A stretch of DNA of 64,000 nucleotides, taken from positions 262,154 to 326,153 of the forward strand of contig CAMARW010000001.1 of the NCBI GenBank assembly GCA_945860865.1, in the 5' to 3' direction. Below are positions 9,547 to 17,859 of this stretch, piece after piece. How positions within the stretch are numbered: the first letter of the stretch is position 1; the number at the start of each line of letters is the position of its first letter. The stretch is from Chitinophaga pinensis (GTDB lineage: Bacteria; Bacteroidota; Bacteroidia; UKL13-3). The notes below the pieces were generated by a model, which did not search any database, was not told where the DNA came from, and saw nothing but the letters and a program-made list of their open reading frames with translations. The translations under genes and the position numbers were made by a program.

Positions 9547-10565
9547 ATAGAAAGCGTTAATCTGTGAAGGTTACCTAATCTAGATTTATTACTAAAGCCA
9601 TAATCGCAGCGTACGCTACCAAAATTGCGGTTTAATGCTAGGCCAAATCCTGTGGTTGGCATGCTAAAAGCTTCATCACTTCCAAGCTCGTACCCACTGC
9701 GCAAAAACAATAAATTCTTGTAGCTATATTCCGACCCTAGGGCAAATGTTTCGTTATTATCTGTTGGGTGGTTCAATTGCGCGGCAATGGTTAATGTATG
9801 CAATCTACTGTGAATAGGATCAAACGCGCCTCCAATTCTAAATGCACTGGGAACAGATATTTGTGCAAAGCTTTGGTTAATTTGGTCGCCAGATAACTTT
9901 AGCATGGTTACGGTACCTGTTGGAGCAACATTAACCCCAAAATTACTAAACGAAACCCCAAATTTACTGTGCATCAGTCCTACATTGTAAATTAAGCCCA
10001 AATCAAAAAGCACATTGTTTACCCGCACATCTGCAATGCCTTCATACGCCCATTTTGCATTTACACCAAAGCTAAAATTATCTGTTAAAACTTGGGCGTA
10101 ACTTAGTCCCAACATTACGTTGCTTACCATTACATTTCGACCAGTGCCATAAGGTTGCCATTCTGTTGTTTCTTGCATATCGCCAAAATTGAGCGATTGT
10201 GCCTGAAACCCAAAATAGCGATATTTACCAGAACGGTAAACCATTCCAAAATTATTGCCCGTAGCATTGGCGTAATAACGTGTACTAGATAATTGAATAT
10301 TAAACCTACCGGTGTCTACTTTGGTAATACCAGCTGGATTCCAAAACATTGCCGATGGATCGTTGGTAATACCTACCACCGCACCACCCATAGCAGTAGA
10401 TCGGGCATCGTTGGGTATTTTTAAAAATTGCATACCACTACCACCTGTTCTAGAATTGCCAAAAGTGGGCAAAATCTGAGCGTTCAAACTGCCTGATAAG
10501 CAAATAAATAATAGTATAAACAGCTTTTTAACCATGGGGTAGCAAGGTAAATATTTTTTATTCAT
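9534..10565 (-). CDS. PorV/PorQ-family outer membrane beta-barrel protein
   Basis: The mature part begins after a signal peptide (MVKKLFILLFICLSGSLNAQ). The motif FLKIPNDARSTAMGGAVVG, followed by DPSAMFWNPAGI, is the hallmark N-terminus of the PorV/PorQ (FadL-like) family. The rest is alternating beta strands ending in an aromatic-poor strand. PorV and PorQ are outer membrane parts of T9SS that shuttle or hold substrates. At about 330-345 residues this is shorter than typical PorV and closer to PorQ-like paralogues. Two starts are possible: 10565, just past the thiL stop, or 10535, directly before the signal peptide. It overlaps the NHL lipoprotein gene downstream. Confidence 0.8.
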   Translation of the reverse strand: MNKKYLPCYPMVKKLFILLFICLSGSLNAQILPTFGNSRTGGSGMQFLKIPNDARSTAMGGAVVGITNDPSAMFWNPAGITKVDTGRFNIQLSSTRYYANATGNNFGMVYRSGKYRYFGFQAQSLNFGDMQETTEWQPYGTGRNVMVSNVMLGLSYAQVLTDNFSFGVNAKWAYEGIADVRVNNVLFDLGLIYNVGLMHSKFGVSFSNFGVNVAPTGTVTMLKLSGDQINQSFAQISVPSAFRIGGAFDPIHSRLHTLTIAAQLNHPTDNNETFALGSEYSYKNLLFLRSGYELGSDEAFSMPTTGFGLALNRNFGSVRCDYGFSNKSRLGNLHRLTLSICIR

Positions 10566-10569
10566 ATTC

Positions 10570-11604
10570 CTAAAAGGCTGTCCAACCTTGTGCTTTAAGT
10601 TCATGTTTATTGCCACTTTTGGTAATAAGGTTCATGCCTTCTTGCTTATCACTTACATAGCCAATAATGGAAAAATCGGGGTGATTTTCAATTTTTTTGT
10701 AATCGGCTTGTGATATAGTAAACAATAATTCATAATCCTCTCCGCCGCTAAGGGCGCAAAGGGTTGGGTCTAAATCTAACTCGCGGGCAAAATTATACGT
10801 GCTGGGGTCAATCGGGATTTTTTCTTCATACAAACTAATGCCTACTTCAGATGCTTTGGCCAAGTGAAAACACTCGCTAGCCAAACCGTCGCTAATATCC
10901 ATCATGGCTGTTGGTTTTATTTGCAAGGTTTGTAAAAGTTCGTAAATATCTTTTCTGGCTTCTGGCTTTAATTGGCGTTCAATGATATAATCAAATCCGC
11001 CAAGGTCGGGCTGAACCGAAGGATTATCCAAATACACGCGTTTTTCTCTTTCTAGCAATTGGTATCCGCAATAGGCTCCGCCCAAATCTCCGGTAACCAC
11101 CACTAAATCGTGTACTTTAGCGCCGCTGCGGTAGGCAATATCCTCTGCTTTGGCTTCACCAATGGCGGTTACACTAATCATTAAGCCTTGCTTAGAAGTG
11201 CTGGTATCGCCGCCTATTAAATCTATCTGGTATCGCTCGCAAGCAAGCTGTATACCTGCATATAATTCTTCAACAGCTTCTAAAGAAAACCTGCTCGATA
11301 GCGCCAAAGAAACCGTAATTTGTTTGGGCTTGCCGTTCATGGCATAAATATCACTCAAATTTACCACCACAGCTTTGTAGCCTAAGTGCTTCATCGGAAA
11401 ATAGCTTAAATCAAAATGTACGCCTTCTACCAAAAGGTCGGTACTTACCAAGGTTTGGAATCCTTCAGTGGGTAAAATAACTGCGGCATCATCGCCAATG
11501 CCCAATTGGGTATTATTCTGTAGGGTAAAGTTTTTGCTGAGGTGCTCAATTAAGCCAAACTCACCCAAACTGCTAATTTCCGTTCTTCCTGCATTTTCAA
11601 ACAT
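10570..11604 (-). CDS. thiL: Thiamine-monophosphate kinase
   Basis: Phosphorylates thiamine monophosphate to thiamine diphosphate with ATP. The N-terminus SSLGEFGLIEHL, the ATP/metal motifs GIGDDAAVI (about 36-44) and DLLVEGVHFD, then GGDTS, DISDGLAS and SGGEDYELLF are all ThiL signatures. The 344 residues match the family. It is followed within 5 bp by the possible first start of the PorV-like gene, so they probably share a transcript. Confidence 0.95.
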   Translation of the reverse strand: MFENAGRTEISSLGEFGLIEHLSKNFTLQNNTQLGIGDDAAVILPTEGFQTLVSTDLLVEGVHFDLSYFPMKHLGYKAVVVNLSDIYAMNGKPKQITVSLALSSRFSLEAVEELYAGIQLACERYQIDLIGGDTSTSKQGLMISVTAIGEAKAEDIAYRSGAKVHDLVVVTGDLGGAYCGYQLLEREKRVYLDNPSVQPDLGGFDYIIERQLKPEARKDIYELLQTLQIKPTAMMDISDGLASECFHLAKASEVGISLYEEKIPIDPSTYNFARELDLDPTLCALSGGEDYELLFTISQADYKKIENHPDFSIIGYVSDKQEGMNLITKSGNKHELKAQGWTAF

Positions 11605-11630
11605 CTGGCAAATTTAGACCATTTTTAGGT

Positions 11631-12686
11631 TCAGACAAGGTTATGTAATTGCAAATTTAAGGTTTCAAAAAGTTTTTCATTGCCCTTTTGTTCATATTGG
11701 GCCAATTGCCCTTTAAAAATAGGTAAATCGTACAAAAAGGCTTTTAATTGGTCTGAACCTAAACTTTTAAAATGCCTGCCGTAGCCCATTTTTTCTATGT
11801 ATGCGGCGTTCATGTATTGCTCAAACTGGCCATCAATAGGGAAAGAGTAAATGGGTTTGTGGAGGTAAACAGCTTCGCTTAAAAATGAAAATCCGCCATT
11901 GGCAATCACCGCTTTGGCTGAGGTAAAATCGGCAATAAATTCGGTTTCGCTAAAGGGTTTAAACTGCACATTCCCTTGCGTGTAGTTTTGGTTCATACCA
12001 TAAACTATAAAGTTTTCATGAGGCAATTGGGCCAAGGTTTCTTGTACGTTTTCTAAACTGCTAGAAGTTTGGTACATGAGAATATGATTGCCTTCGCTGG
12101 GCTTTGCTTGTAATATGGCCTCGCGAATAATGGGTGGCACAAGCTGGGTGTTTTTCTTAACTATTTCTGCCTCAAAAAAACTACTTATAAAATACTGATT
12201 GCAACCGGGTAATTTGGCTTTTACAATTTGTTTGGCCAAGGTAAAATTGCTTTCCTCTTCTTTAGAGATGGCTATGTCTAATTTACACCTATTCATTACT
12301 TGCATATTGTCTATGCTAATAATGGGTAATTTGTGCATTTTGGCATAAAAATAAGCGAAACTTTCAAAGTCGCTAATAACCAAATCCGCCTCAAATGTAT
12401 GCTCAATTTCTAATTTCTTAATGTAATTATAAACCAAGTTTTTGCCTGCCGATTTTAGGTTCAGCATAAAGGTGCCACTTTTAGATATTTTGGCATTTTT
12501 GTATGCAAAGTGAAAGCCTTTTATTTCGGTAACCCTGCCCGGGAAAGCAGTATTTAAAAAGGTAAAAGCCCTATCGCTCGAAACTACGCGTACATCATGA
12601 TTTTGCTCCAATAAGTATTGAATAATTACCTTGCTGCGCGTAGCATGTCCCATGCCTTCGCCCGGCACGCCGTATAGTATTTTCAT
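11631..12686 (-). CDS. MJ1255-type glycosyltransferase
   Basis: 351 residues starting MKILYGVPGEGMGHATRS, a GT28/GT-B-like N-terminus with the GxGxGH nucleotide-sugar motif. AVIANGGFSFLSEAVYLHKPIYSFP near 265-290 is the C-terminal donor-binding motif. This is the conserved MJ1255 family of predicted glycosyltransferases; acceptor and sugar are unknown. Its ATG overlaps the end of the PAP2 gene by four bases (ATGA), so the two are coupled. A glycosyltransferase paired with a lipid phosphatase suggests work on a lipid-linked sugar, which is an inference. Confidence 0.8.
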   Translation of the reverse strand: MKILYGVPGEGMGHATRSKVIIQYLLEQNHDVRVVSSDRAFTFLNTAFPGRVTEIKGFHFAYKNAKISKSGTFMLNLKSAGKNLVYNYIKKLEIEHTFEADLVISDFESFAYFYAKMHKLPIISIDNMQVMNRCKLDIAISKEEESNFTLAKQIVKAKLPGCNQYFISSFFEAEIVKKNTQLVPPIIREAILQAKPSEGNHILMYQTSSSLENVQETLAQLPHENFIVYGMNQNYTQGNVQFKPFSETEFIADFTSAKAVIANGGFSFLSEAVYLHKPIYSFPIDGQFEQYMNAAYIEKMGYGRHFKSLGSDQLKAFLYDLPIFKGQLAQYEQKGNEKLFETLNLQLHNLV

Positions 12687-13456
12687 GTGATTTGTTTCTT
12701 ATGGGTTATCCAATGTCTGCTATGGTCTATGGTGAGTAAAATATTTCCTATTAGAATGCCCAGTAATGCGCCGGTACAAACATCTTGCAGGGTGTGTACG
12801 CCCAAAGAAACGCGCGATATACCCACGCTAATTGCCCACAAAAAAGGCAGAAAATAAAAGGCTTGCCACTGTTTAATCTTACTATTATTCTTGATTCCAA
12901 AAGCAAATATGCAAGCCAACAAAAATGCGTTAAAGGTATGTCCGCTTGGGAAAGAAAATCCTGCTTCATTGAGCCAATGTTCTAAAACCATAGGATTAAT
13001 TTCTGCAAATTTCTTAGCTTCTTCCTGGATTTTTTGTCTGAACCAAAGTGCTCTTTGTTCTTTTGGTAATTGGTATAAGGAATCTATTTTAGCTTCTAAA
13101 TGCAATTTTTGTAATACATAAACATGACTAGGTCTTTGGTATCTAAAATACGGTTTGGTTAGGTATTCATTGCTAATAGCAAACAGGCTTATTATGGCAA
13201 TTAAACCAACCATGGCTTTGGCAAAAACTTGCATCTTATTTTTGAAGCCAATTTCTTGCACCGTATATAAATAACAAGCCACAAATATGCCCAACAAAGT
13301 ACCGTTAACACCCGCCGATTCTGTTAAAATATATGCGGTGTTTGTCCATAAGCTATGCATAATAGTAGCGCTGAATCCAAAAGGCACTAAAAATAAAATC
13401 ATTGCCATTAGCAGTGCACTAGCCGCAGAAACTAAGCGTATTTTTGGAAGATTCAT
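12683..13456 (-). CDS. PAP2-family membrane phosphatase
   Basis: 257 residues with several hydrophobic segments and the three phosphatase motifs in order: KPYFRYQRP (KX6RP), PSGHTF and SRVSLGVHTLQDV (SRX5HX3D). It should be an integral membrane lipid or isoprenoid-phosphate phosphatase with its active site at the outer face of the inner membrane. An interval of about 75 residues between motif 1 and motif 2 forms an extended loop. It overlaps the MJ1255-type glycosyltransferase by four bases. Confidence 0.88.
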   Translation of the reverse strand: MNLPKIRLVSAASALLMAMILFLVPFGFSATIMHSLWTNTAYILTESAGVNGTLLGIFVACYLYTVQEIGFKNKMQVFAKAMVGLIAIISLFAISNEYLTKPYFRYQRPSHVYVLQKLHLEAKIDSLYQLPKEQRALWFRQKIQEEAKKFAEINPMVLEHWLNEAGFSFPSGHTFNAFLLACIFAFGIKNNSKIKQWQAFYFLPFLWAISVGISRVSLGVHTLQDVCTGALLGILIGNILLTIDHSRHWITHKKQIT

Positions 13457-13500
13457 AAAATCATGAATAGTATGGTTTTCATATTTTATAAATAAATACC

Positions 13501-13989
13501 TTAAACCACCGGCTTAAACTGCTCAAACGCCTGCAAACAATTGTTGCAGTAATGCAAGCTGCGGCAGAGTGTTGGTCCGAACGGCGTTTTCATATCAACG
13601 TTTTTGCTGGCACAAAACGGACATTCAATATTCTCTAACAGCTCTTGGGTAATTTCGCCATGGTGTTTGGGTGGGGGAGCCAAACCGTGTTTTTTAAGAT
13701 GTTGCCTGCCGCGCTCTGTAATAAGATTGCTGTTCCAAGGTTTGTTAAAAGTAGTACGAACTTCTACCTCTTTTACGCCAATTTCTATGAGCCTATCATG
13801 CACCATTTGCTCCATAGCTTTAATAGCAGGGCAGCCAGAAAAGGTAGGTGTCATCTCCACAAATGCCTTGCTTTGATCGGCACTCATTATAACACCCGTA
13901 ATAATTCCCATATCCACCATCGATATAGTTGGTATCTCTGGATCCATCACACTTTCAAGTGCTTCCCATAAACTTTGTTCTGTAATCAT
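13501..13989 (-). CDS. paaD: PaaD-like protein (phenylacetyl-CoA epoxidase assembly factor)
   Basis: 162 residues. The N-terminal half is a MIP18/DUF59 domain (ESVMDPEIPTISMVDMGII, then TPTFSGCPAIKAM with its conserved Cys). The C-terminal half is a zinc ribbon (CPFC near 122, then CRSLHYCNNC near 141), the domain order of PaaD. In complete systems PaaD helps mature the PaaABCE phenylacetyl-CoA epoxidase. Here no other paa gene lies within the window, so this is an orphan copy or its operon is elsewhere. Confidence 0.85.
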   Translation of the reverse strand: MITEQSLWEALESVMDPEIPTISMVDMGIITGVIMSADQSKAFVEMTPTFSGCPAIKAMEQMVHDRLIEIGVKEVEVRTTFNKPWNSNLITERGRQHLKKHGLAPPPKHHGEITQELLENIECPFCASKNVDMKTPFGPTLCRSLHYCNNCLQAFEQFKPVV

Positions 13990-14000
13990 AATTTTTTAGC

Positions 14001-14053
14001 TATTAGCCTTTAGCCTACTTAACTTTTAACTCGTAATTCGTAATTCGTAATTC
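14001..14053. repeat. Heptanucleotide tandem repeat
   Basis: TCGTAAT is repeated 3.3 times at 14031-14053. The preceding bases from about 14001 keep a loose 7-base rhythm (TTAGCCT twice). It lies between paaD and the first AAA/DUF4143 gene, 37 bp past that gene's stop. It resembles short tandem heptamer repeats known from cyanobacterial and other genomes. Confidence 0.65.
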
Positions 14054-14089
14054 AAAAAGCCTTTGCAAATTAATGTTTTTGGAAACGAA

Positions 14090-15220
14090 TTAATCTATAA
14101 AATCTAAATAATTATCCTGAGTAATCACTTCAAAACTGGCATCTGGATATGATTTAGCAAACTCACTAGGAATTTTGGCTGGGTTTTTCCCCCATTTGTA
14201 TTCGAAGGCAGATAGTTTTCCATTTCTTTCTTCAATTCGGTCTATCTCTTGTTTGGTATGGGTTCGCCAGAAATATTCGAAGTGGACAATTTCTTGGTGG
14301 GCAAGTTTTTTTCTTCTTTCGCTGTTTAAATAGTTTTCCCAAATTTTGCCTGTATCGTCACGTAAACTTATCGGACTAAATGCGTTGACAATAGCGTTTC
14401 TTATGCCATTATCTACAAAGTACCACTTCTTCATTTTAGTAATTTCATTGTCACGATTTCTACTAAATCCTTGTACTGGGTAAATTATAAATACTTTGGT
14501 AAATAGGTCTAAGTATTTTTCTACTGTGTTTTTGCTTATTTGCAGGTCTCTTCCAACGCTTTCTAACGATATTTCACTTCCTACCCTAAAGGCTAAAATT
14601 TGTAACAGACTCACAATTTTTTCTCTTTTCTTTATTCCTTCAAAAGATAAAATATCCCGCAATAAATGATTGTTTACAATTTCTTTTAAATAGCTTATTT
14701 TCTCGTCTCTATTGATTATTTCTGTAAGTTCAGGATAAGACCCAAATATCAATCGTTCCGCTAAGTTACTTTTGGTCTGAACCAAATTTTCGGTTTTAGC
14801 AAACTCCATCTGGGAAATAGGGTAGAGATGTATGGTCTTCATTCTTCCAACCAAAGGCTCACCTGTTTGGTTATTGAGTTCAAATGCTGATGAACCGCTT
14901 ATTATAATTTTCAAATCGCTAATGGTGTCTACCATTAATTTTAACTTTTTACCAATATTGGGTATCTCTTGCGCTTCATCTATAACTAATAATTTAACAT
15001 CCCCAAGCAAACGTTGGTAGTTTAGTATACTTTGGTTTTCTAGCAAGGTATGACTATCCATATCATCGCCATTTAAGAAAATATATGTTTCTTTTGTTTT
15101 TGAAAGGAAGTGCTCAAGTAGTTTGGTTTTGCCAACCCTTCGAGCACCCAAAATTACCACCACCTTATTGGGCTTAAGGTATTTGTTTATCAAGTTTTCT
15201 GTCTGTCTTTCAATTGCCAT
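14090..15220 (-). CDS. AAA_14/DUF4143 ATPase, copy 1
   Basis: 376 residues from the ATG at 15220. The N-terminal P-loop ATPase has Walker A GARRVGKT (25-32) and Walker B LLVIDEAQ (77-84) with a sensor-like IISGSSAFEL. A DUF4143 domain follows, ending in a restriction-endonuclease-like pattern (EIDRIEE then AFEYKWGK, i.e. E..D..ExK). These proteins are common and scattered in bacteria and archaea; their role is not established, though mobile or stress-related functions have been suggested. The gene is isolated among housekeeping genes. 32-bp tandem repeats with palindromic cores lie just upstream and a heptamer repeat just downstream. It is not closely similar to the copy at 24.8-26.0 kb beyond shared domains. 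Confidence 0.85.
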   Translation of the reverse strand: MAIERQTENLINKYLKPNKVVVILGARRVGKTKLLEHFLSKTKETYIFLNGDDMDSHTLLENQSILNYQRLLGDVKLLVIDEAQEIPNIGKKLKLMVDTISDLKIIISGSSAFELNNQTGEPLVGRMKTIHLYPISQMEFAKTENLVQTKSNLAERLIFGSYPELTEIINRDEKISYLKEIVNNHLLRDILSFEGIKKREKIVSLLQILAFRVGSEISLESVGRDLQISKNTVEKYLDLFTKVFIIYPVQGFSRNRDNEITKMKKWYFVDNGIRNAIVNAFSPISLRDDTGKIWENYLNSERRKKLAHQEIVHFEYFWRTHTKQEIDRIEERNGKLSAFEYKWGKNPAKIPSEFAKSYPDASFEVITQDNYLDFID

Positions 15221-15255
15221 AAGTAATTTTTTGAAAAACAAAGATATGTTTTTTT

Positions 15256-15335
15256 GTTAATTTCCGTCAATCAACTGACGCAATTAAGTTAATTTCCGTC
15301 AATCAACTGACGCAATTCAGTCAATTTCCGTCAAT
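15256..15335. repeat. 32-bp tandem repeat with palindromic core, about 2.5 copies
   Basis: Two nearly identical 32-bp units (15256-15287 and 15288-15319) and a third partial unit lie 36-115 nt upstream of the AAA/DUF4143 start. Each full unit holds CGTCAATCAACTGACG, an inverted repeat with 5-bp arms and a 6-base spacer (15265-15280 and 15297-15312). There are no spacers between the units, so this is not CRISPR. The position suits an array of operator sites for autoregulation or a recombination end. Confidence 0.85.
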
Positions 15336-15365
15336 TTTGTAGAATCCAGAATCTAAACTCAAAAC

Positions 15366-15403
15366 AAAAAGAGAGCATACCCGCAAGGATATACTCTCTT
15401 TTA
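15366..15403 (-). terminator. Rho-independent terminator after deaD
   Basis: An inverted repeat with 13-bp arms (15367-15379 and 15390-15402, one mismatch) and a 10-base loop. In the minus-strand transcript it is followed by a T-rich run. It lies 85 bp past the deaD stop and separates deaD from the AAA/DUF4143 gene. Confidence 0.75.
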
Positions 15404-15433
15404 AATTTATGATATTAAACTGAAACTAAAGTA

Positions 15434-15464
15434 CTATAGACCATGGACTATGGTCTATCGACTA
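15434..15464. repeat. CCATAG-family repeat, copy A
   Basis: A palindrome-rich copy of a repeat built from 7-base units like CCATAGT and CCATAGA on either strand. It lies between the deaD stop and the deaD terminator. Five more copies occur at 17533, 17773, 17825, 18857 and 19255. Confidence 0.75.
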
Positions 15465-15487
15465 AATTATTCTTTAATCAACTTCAG

Positions 15488-17416
15488 TCAATCTTCTCTG
15501 CGTCTCGGTCTATCGCTTCTGCCTTCGCTGCTTCTGCTATCGCCGCTTCTACCTTCACTTCTTCTACCGCCGCTAAATCTGCCTTCAGAACGCGGAGCGC
15601 TATCCGATCTGCCTCCTTCTCTTACTCTTCTCTCTCCACCGCTAGACCTGCGTTCGCCACCACCGTATGATGGGCGTTCGCCGCCGCCAGATCTGCGTCC
15701 ACCTTCATAAGAACCGCCGCCGCTTCTACCGCCGCCGTATGTTCTGCGCTCTCCGCCACCAGAACCACCTCTTCTGTCACCACTTACTTCTGCGCGTACA
15801 GGACGATCATTGTAGGTGATGCCATTTAAAGATTTTATAATGGCATCTACATGAGATTCTTGTGCATCTACAAAACTGTATACACCACTCACATCTACAT
15901 GTAAATCTTGCCAAGATAAATTAGACGAAGCTGCAACCCAGTCTTTAAAACTGCGGATATCAAAACCATCTTTTTTACCTAAGCTCACAAAAATGCGCTT
16001 TTCGCCACTTCTGCCGCCTCTGTCGCCACCTCTATCTCTGTCTCTTCCGCCTTCTCTACCTTCTCTAGCACCACCACGTTCATTTGGATTAATGTTTAAA
16101 TCTGGAGCGTTAGCAAAATCTACCGAGAACCTACGTAATTCAAGTGATAAGAATTTTTTCAATAACTCTTCTTTTTCAAGCGCCATTAAGCTCTCAATGC
16201 CTTTCATTACGTGGGCATCAAATACACCTTCTTCAACTTCTGTATTGATGATAGTATCTGTGAAAGCTAGTAATTTTTTATCGCGAACATCTTGCGCACT
16301 TGGAATCAAAACTTTTTCAAATTTGATATTACTAATACGTTCAATATCTTTTAACCTACCACCTTCGCGCATGTGTAAAAGAGTGAAAGATACGCCTAAT
16401 TTACCAGCACGTCCGGTTCTACCCGAGCGGTGTGTGTAATTTTCAATATCATCTGGTAAGTGGTAATGTATAACGTGGGTTAATCCGCTAACATCAATTC
16501 CCCTGGCTGCTACGTCGGTTGCCAATAAAATTTTAATGGCATGGTTACGGAAGCGTCCCATTACTTTTTCGCGTTGTGCCTGACTTAAATCTCCATGTAA
16601 ACAATCTGCATTATAGCCATCTTTGATAAGTTTATCGCTGATGTCTTGCGTTTCCATGCGGGTTGTACAGAAGATAATAGCATAAATATCTTCCGAGTTA
16701 AAATCTACAAAACGCTTTAAGGCAGCATATTTATCTTTGGCATGCACCACCGCGTATTGATGGGTGATATTTGCGTTGCCAGAATTAGATTTTCCTACGC
16801 TAATCTCAACTGGCTCATTCATATATCTGTTACCGATATTACGAATGGCTTTAGGCATGGTAGCACTAAATAAACAAACTCTTTTTTCTGCTGGAGTATG
16901 ACCCAAGATGTATTCTACATCTTCTTCAAAACCCATGTTAAGCATTTCATCTGCTTCATCTAACACTACAAAATTTACTTCGTTGATGTTGATGGCTTTG
17001 CGTTTCATTAAATCCATTAAACGCCCTGGAGTAGCTACAATAATGTGGGCTCCACGTTTAATGTCTCTAATTTGGCCTTCAATGCTGGCTCCTCCATAAA
17101 CGGGTACTACATTAATGCCGTGTTTGTGTTTGCTATAACTAGCTAAATCGCGCGAAATTTGCATGCAAAGTTCGCGGGTTGGACAAATAACCAAAGATTG
17201 GATGTGCCTTGCTGCAGGGTTAATTAACTGCAAGATTGGTAATCCAAATGCCGCTGTTTTTCCGGTGCCCGTCTGAGCCAAACCTAGAATGTCGCGTTCG
17301 GTTTCTAAAAATACAGGGATCGTCTGCTCCTGTATAGGCGTTGGGTTCTCAAAACCCAGTTCTTGAATCGCATTCAAGAGGGACTGCTCTACGCCTAGTT
17401 CACTAAAATTTTTCAA
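15488..17416 (-). CDS. deaD: DEAD-box RNA helicase
   Basis: 642 residues. Helicase core motifs in order: Q motif PTPIQEQTIP, AQTGTGKTAA (Walker A), PTRELCMQ, VLDEADEM, SAT, and HRSGRTGRAG. A DbpA-type RNA-binding domain follows (EKRIFVSLGKKDGFDIRSFKDW near 475). The tail is about 100 residues rich in RGG, GGGERR and RSEGR repeats, typical of cold-shock RNA helicases that remodel ribosomal and messenger RNA. The Gly/Arg/Ser codons make this stretch unusually GC-rich and create long spurious reading frames on the other strand. Confidence 0.95.
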   Translation of the reverse strand: MKNFSELGVEQSLLNAIQELGFENPTPIQEQTIPVFLETERDILGLAQTGTGKTAAFGLPILQLINPAARHIQSLVICPTRELCMQISRDLASYSKHKHGINVVPVYGGASIEGQIRDIKRGAHIIVATPGRLMDLMKRKAININEVNFVVLDEADEMLNMGFEEDVEYILGHTPAEKRVCLFSATMPKAIRNIGNRYMNEPVEISVGKSNSGNANITHQYAVVHAKDKYAALKRFVDFNSEDIYAIIFCTTRMETQDISDKLIKDGYNADCLHGDLSQAQREKVMGRFRNHAIKILLATDVAARGIDVSGLTHVIHYHLPDDIENYTHRSGRTGRAGKLGVSFTLLHMREGGRLKDIERISNIKFEKVLIPSAQDVRDKKLLAFTDTIINTEVEEGVFDAHVMKGIESLMALEKEELLKKFLSLELRRFSVDFANAPDLNINPNERGGAREGREGGRDRDRGGDRGGRSGEKRIFVSLGKKDGFDIRSFKDWVAASSNLSWQDLHVDVSGVYSFVDAQESHVDAIIKSLNGITYNDRPVRAEVSGDRRGGSGGGERRTYGGGRSGGGSYEGGRRSGGGERPSYGGGERRSSGGERRVREGGRSDSAPRSEGRFSGGRRSEGRSGDSRSSEGRSDRPRRRED

Positions 17417-17439
17417 AGTACTTTATTAAAATTGAGGCG

Positions 17440-17447
17440 CAAAAGTA
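17440..17447 (-). promoter_or_regulatory. Candidate Bacteroidota -7 element for deaD
   Basis: TACTTTTG on the minus strand matches the Bacteroidota -7 consensus TAnnTTTG and lies 24 nt before the deaD ATG. No clear -33 TTG was found at the expected spacing, so support is partial. Confidence 0.35.
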
Positions 17448-17532
17448 AGTATAATATTTTGAATTACCGCTAAAGTGCTGAATTATTGTTGGTTTTAGTA
17501 ATATGAACAAGCTTTTACATGCTTGCAATGCT

Positions 17533-17555
17533 CCATGGTCTATCGTCTATTGTCA
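17533..17555. repeat. CCATAG-family repeat, copy B
   Basis: A shorter, degraded copy of the same 7-base-period repeat, in the divergent deaD/metH intergenic region upstream of the SAM riboswitch. Confidence 0.6.
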
Positions 17556-17610
17556 GTTTTCTTCAAACAAAAAATTTGCATTACACCACATAATATCAAT
17601 ATATTCGCAG

Positions 17611-17720
17611 CACTTATCCAGAAAGACGGAGGGAATAGGCCCTATGATGTCTTGGCAAGTCGGCTACAGCCGTAGTGCCAATACCTATTTCGGTGGTTCT
17701 CCCCCGAATGCTGATAAGTG
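17611..17720 (+). ncRNA. SAM-I riboswitch (S-box) leader of metH
   Basis: The outer stem is CACTTATC (17611-17618) paired with GATAAGTG (17713-17720). Inside are the S-box core GGAGGGAATAGGCCCTATGA, the conserved TTGGCAA-like stretch, a GGCTACAGCC hairpin, and a second hairpin ending CTCCCCCGAATG. This is the known order of a SAM-I riboswitch, which shuts off methionine-synthesis genes when S-adenosylmethionine is plentiful. It lies 139 bp upstream of the MetH homocysteine-domain start. The rest of the 444-bp gap from 17417 to 17859 holds the deaD promoter region and repeat copies B, C and D. Confidence 0.88.
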
Positions 17721-17772
17721 AATGATGGCAACCCGCCTAATCAAACACTTAAGCAACAACTTTCTGGAAAAA

Positions 17773-17801
17773 GTCCATAGACCATGGTCCATAGTCCATA
17801 G
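17773..17801. repeat. CCATAG-family repeat, copy C (29 bp)
   Basis: Four 7-base units of the GTCCATA/GACCATG kind plus one base. It is an inverted partner of copy D: by hand alignment 25 of 29 positions match its reverse complement, so the leader RNA can form a long hairpin between the riboswitch and the start codon. Confidence 0.8.
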
Positions 17802-17824
17802 TTTTTGGCCAACCCTAGCCTTTG

Positions 17825-17853
17825 CTATGGTCTATCGACTATGGACTATGGAC
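17825..17853. repeat. CCATAG-family repeat, copy D (29 bp)
   Basis: Inverted copy of repeat C, separated from it by 23 bases, ending 6 bp before the metH start codon. Together they put an extended stem-loop in the metH leader. Confidence 0.8.
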
Positions 17854-17859
17854 CCAAAT

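Noticed and set aside
15256-15335. Possible CRISPR array from 32-bp repeats
   Set aside because: The units are directly adjacent with no spacers and only about 2.5 copies; no cas genes are near.
15993-16439. Long reading frame on the plus strand opposite deaD
   Set aside because: It mirrors the Gly/Arg-rich and helicase coding sequence; codon bias there opens antisense frames. No family motif is seen.
17722-17859. N-terminal extension of the MetH homocysteine subunit
   Set aside because: It would translate the repeats C and D and start one base after the riboswitch; MetH homology begins at the ATG at 17860.
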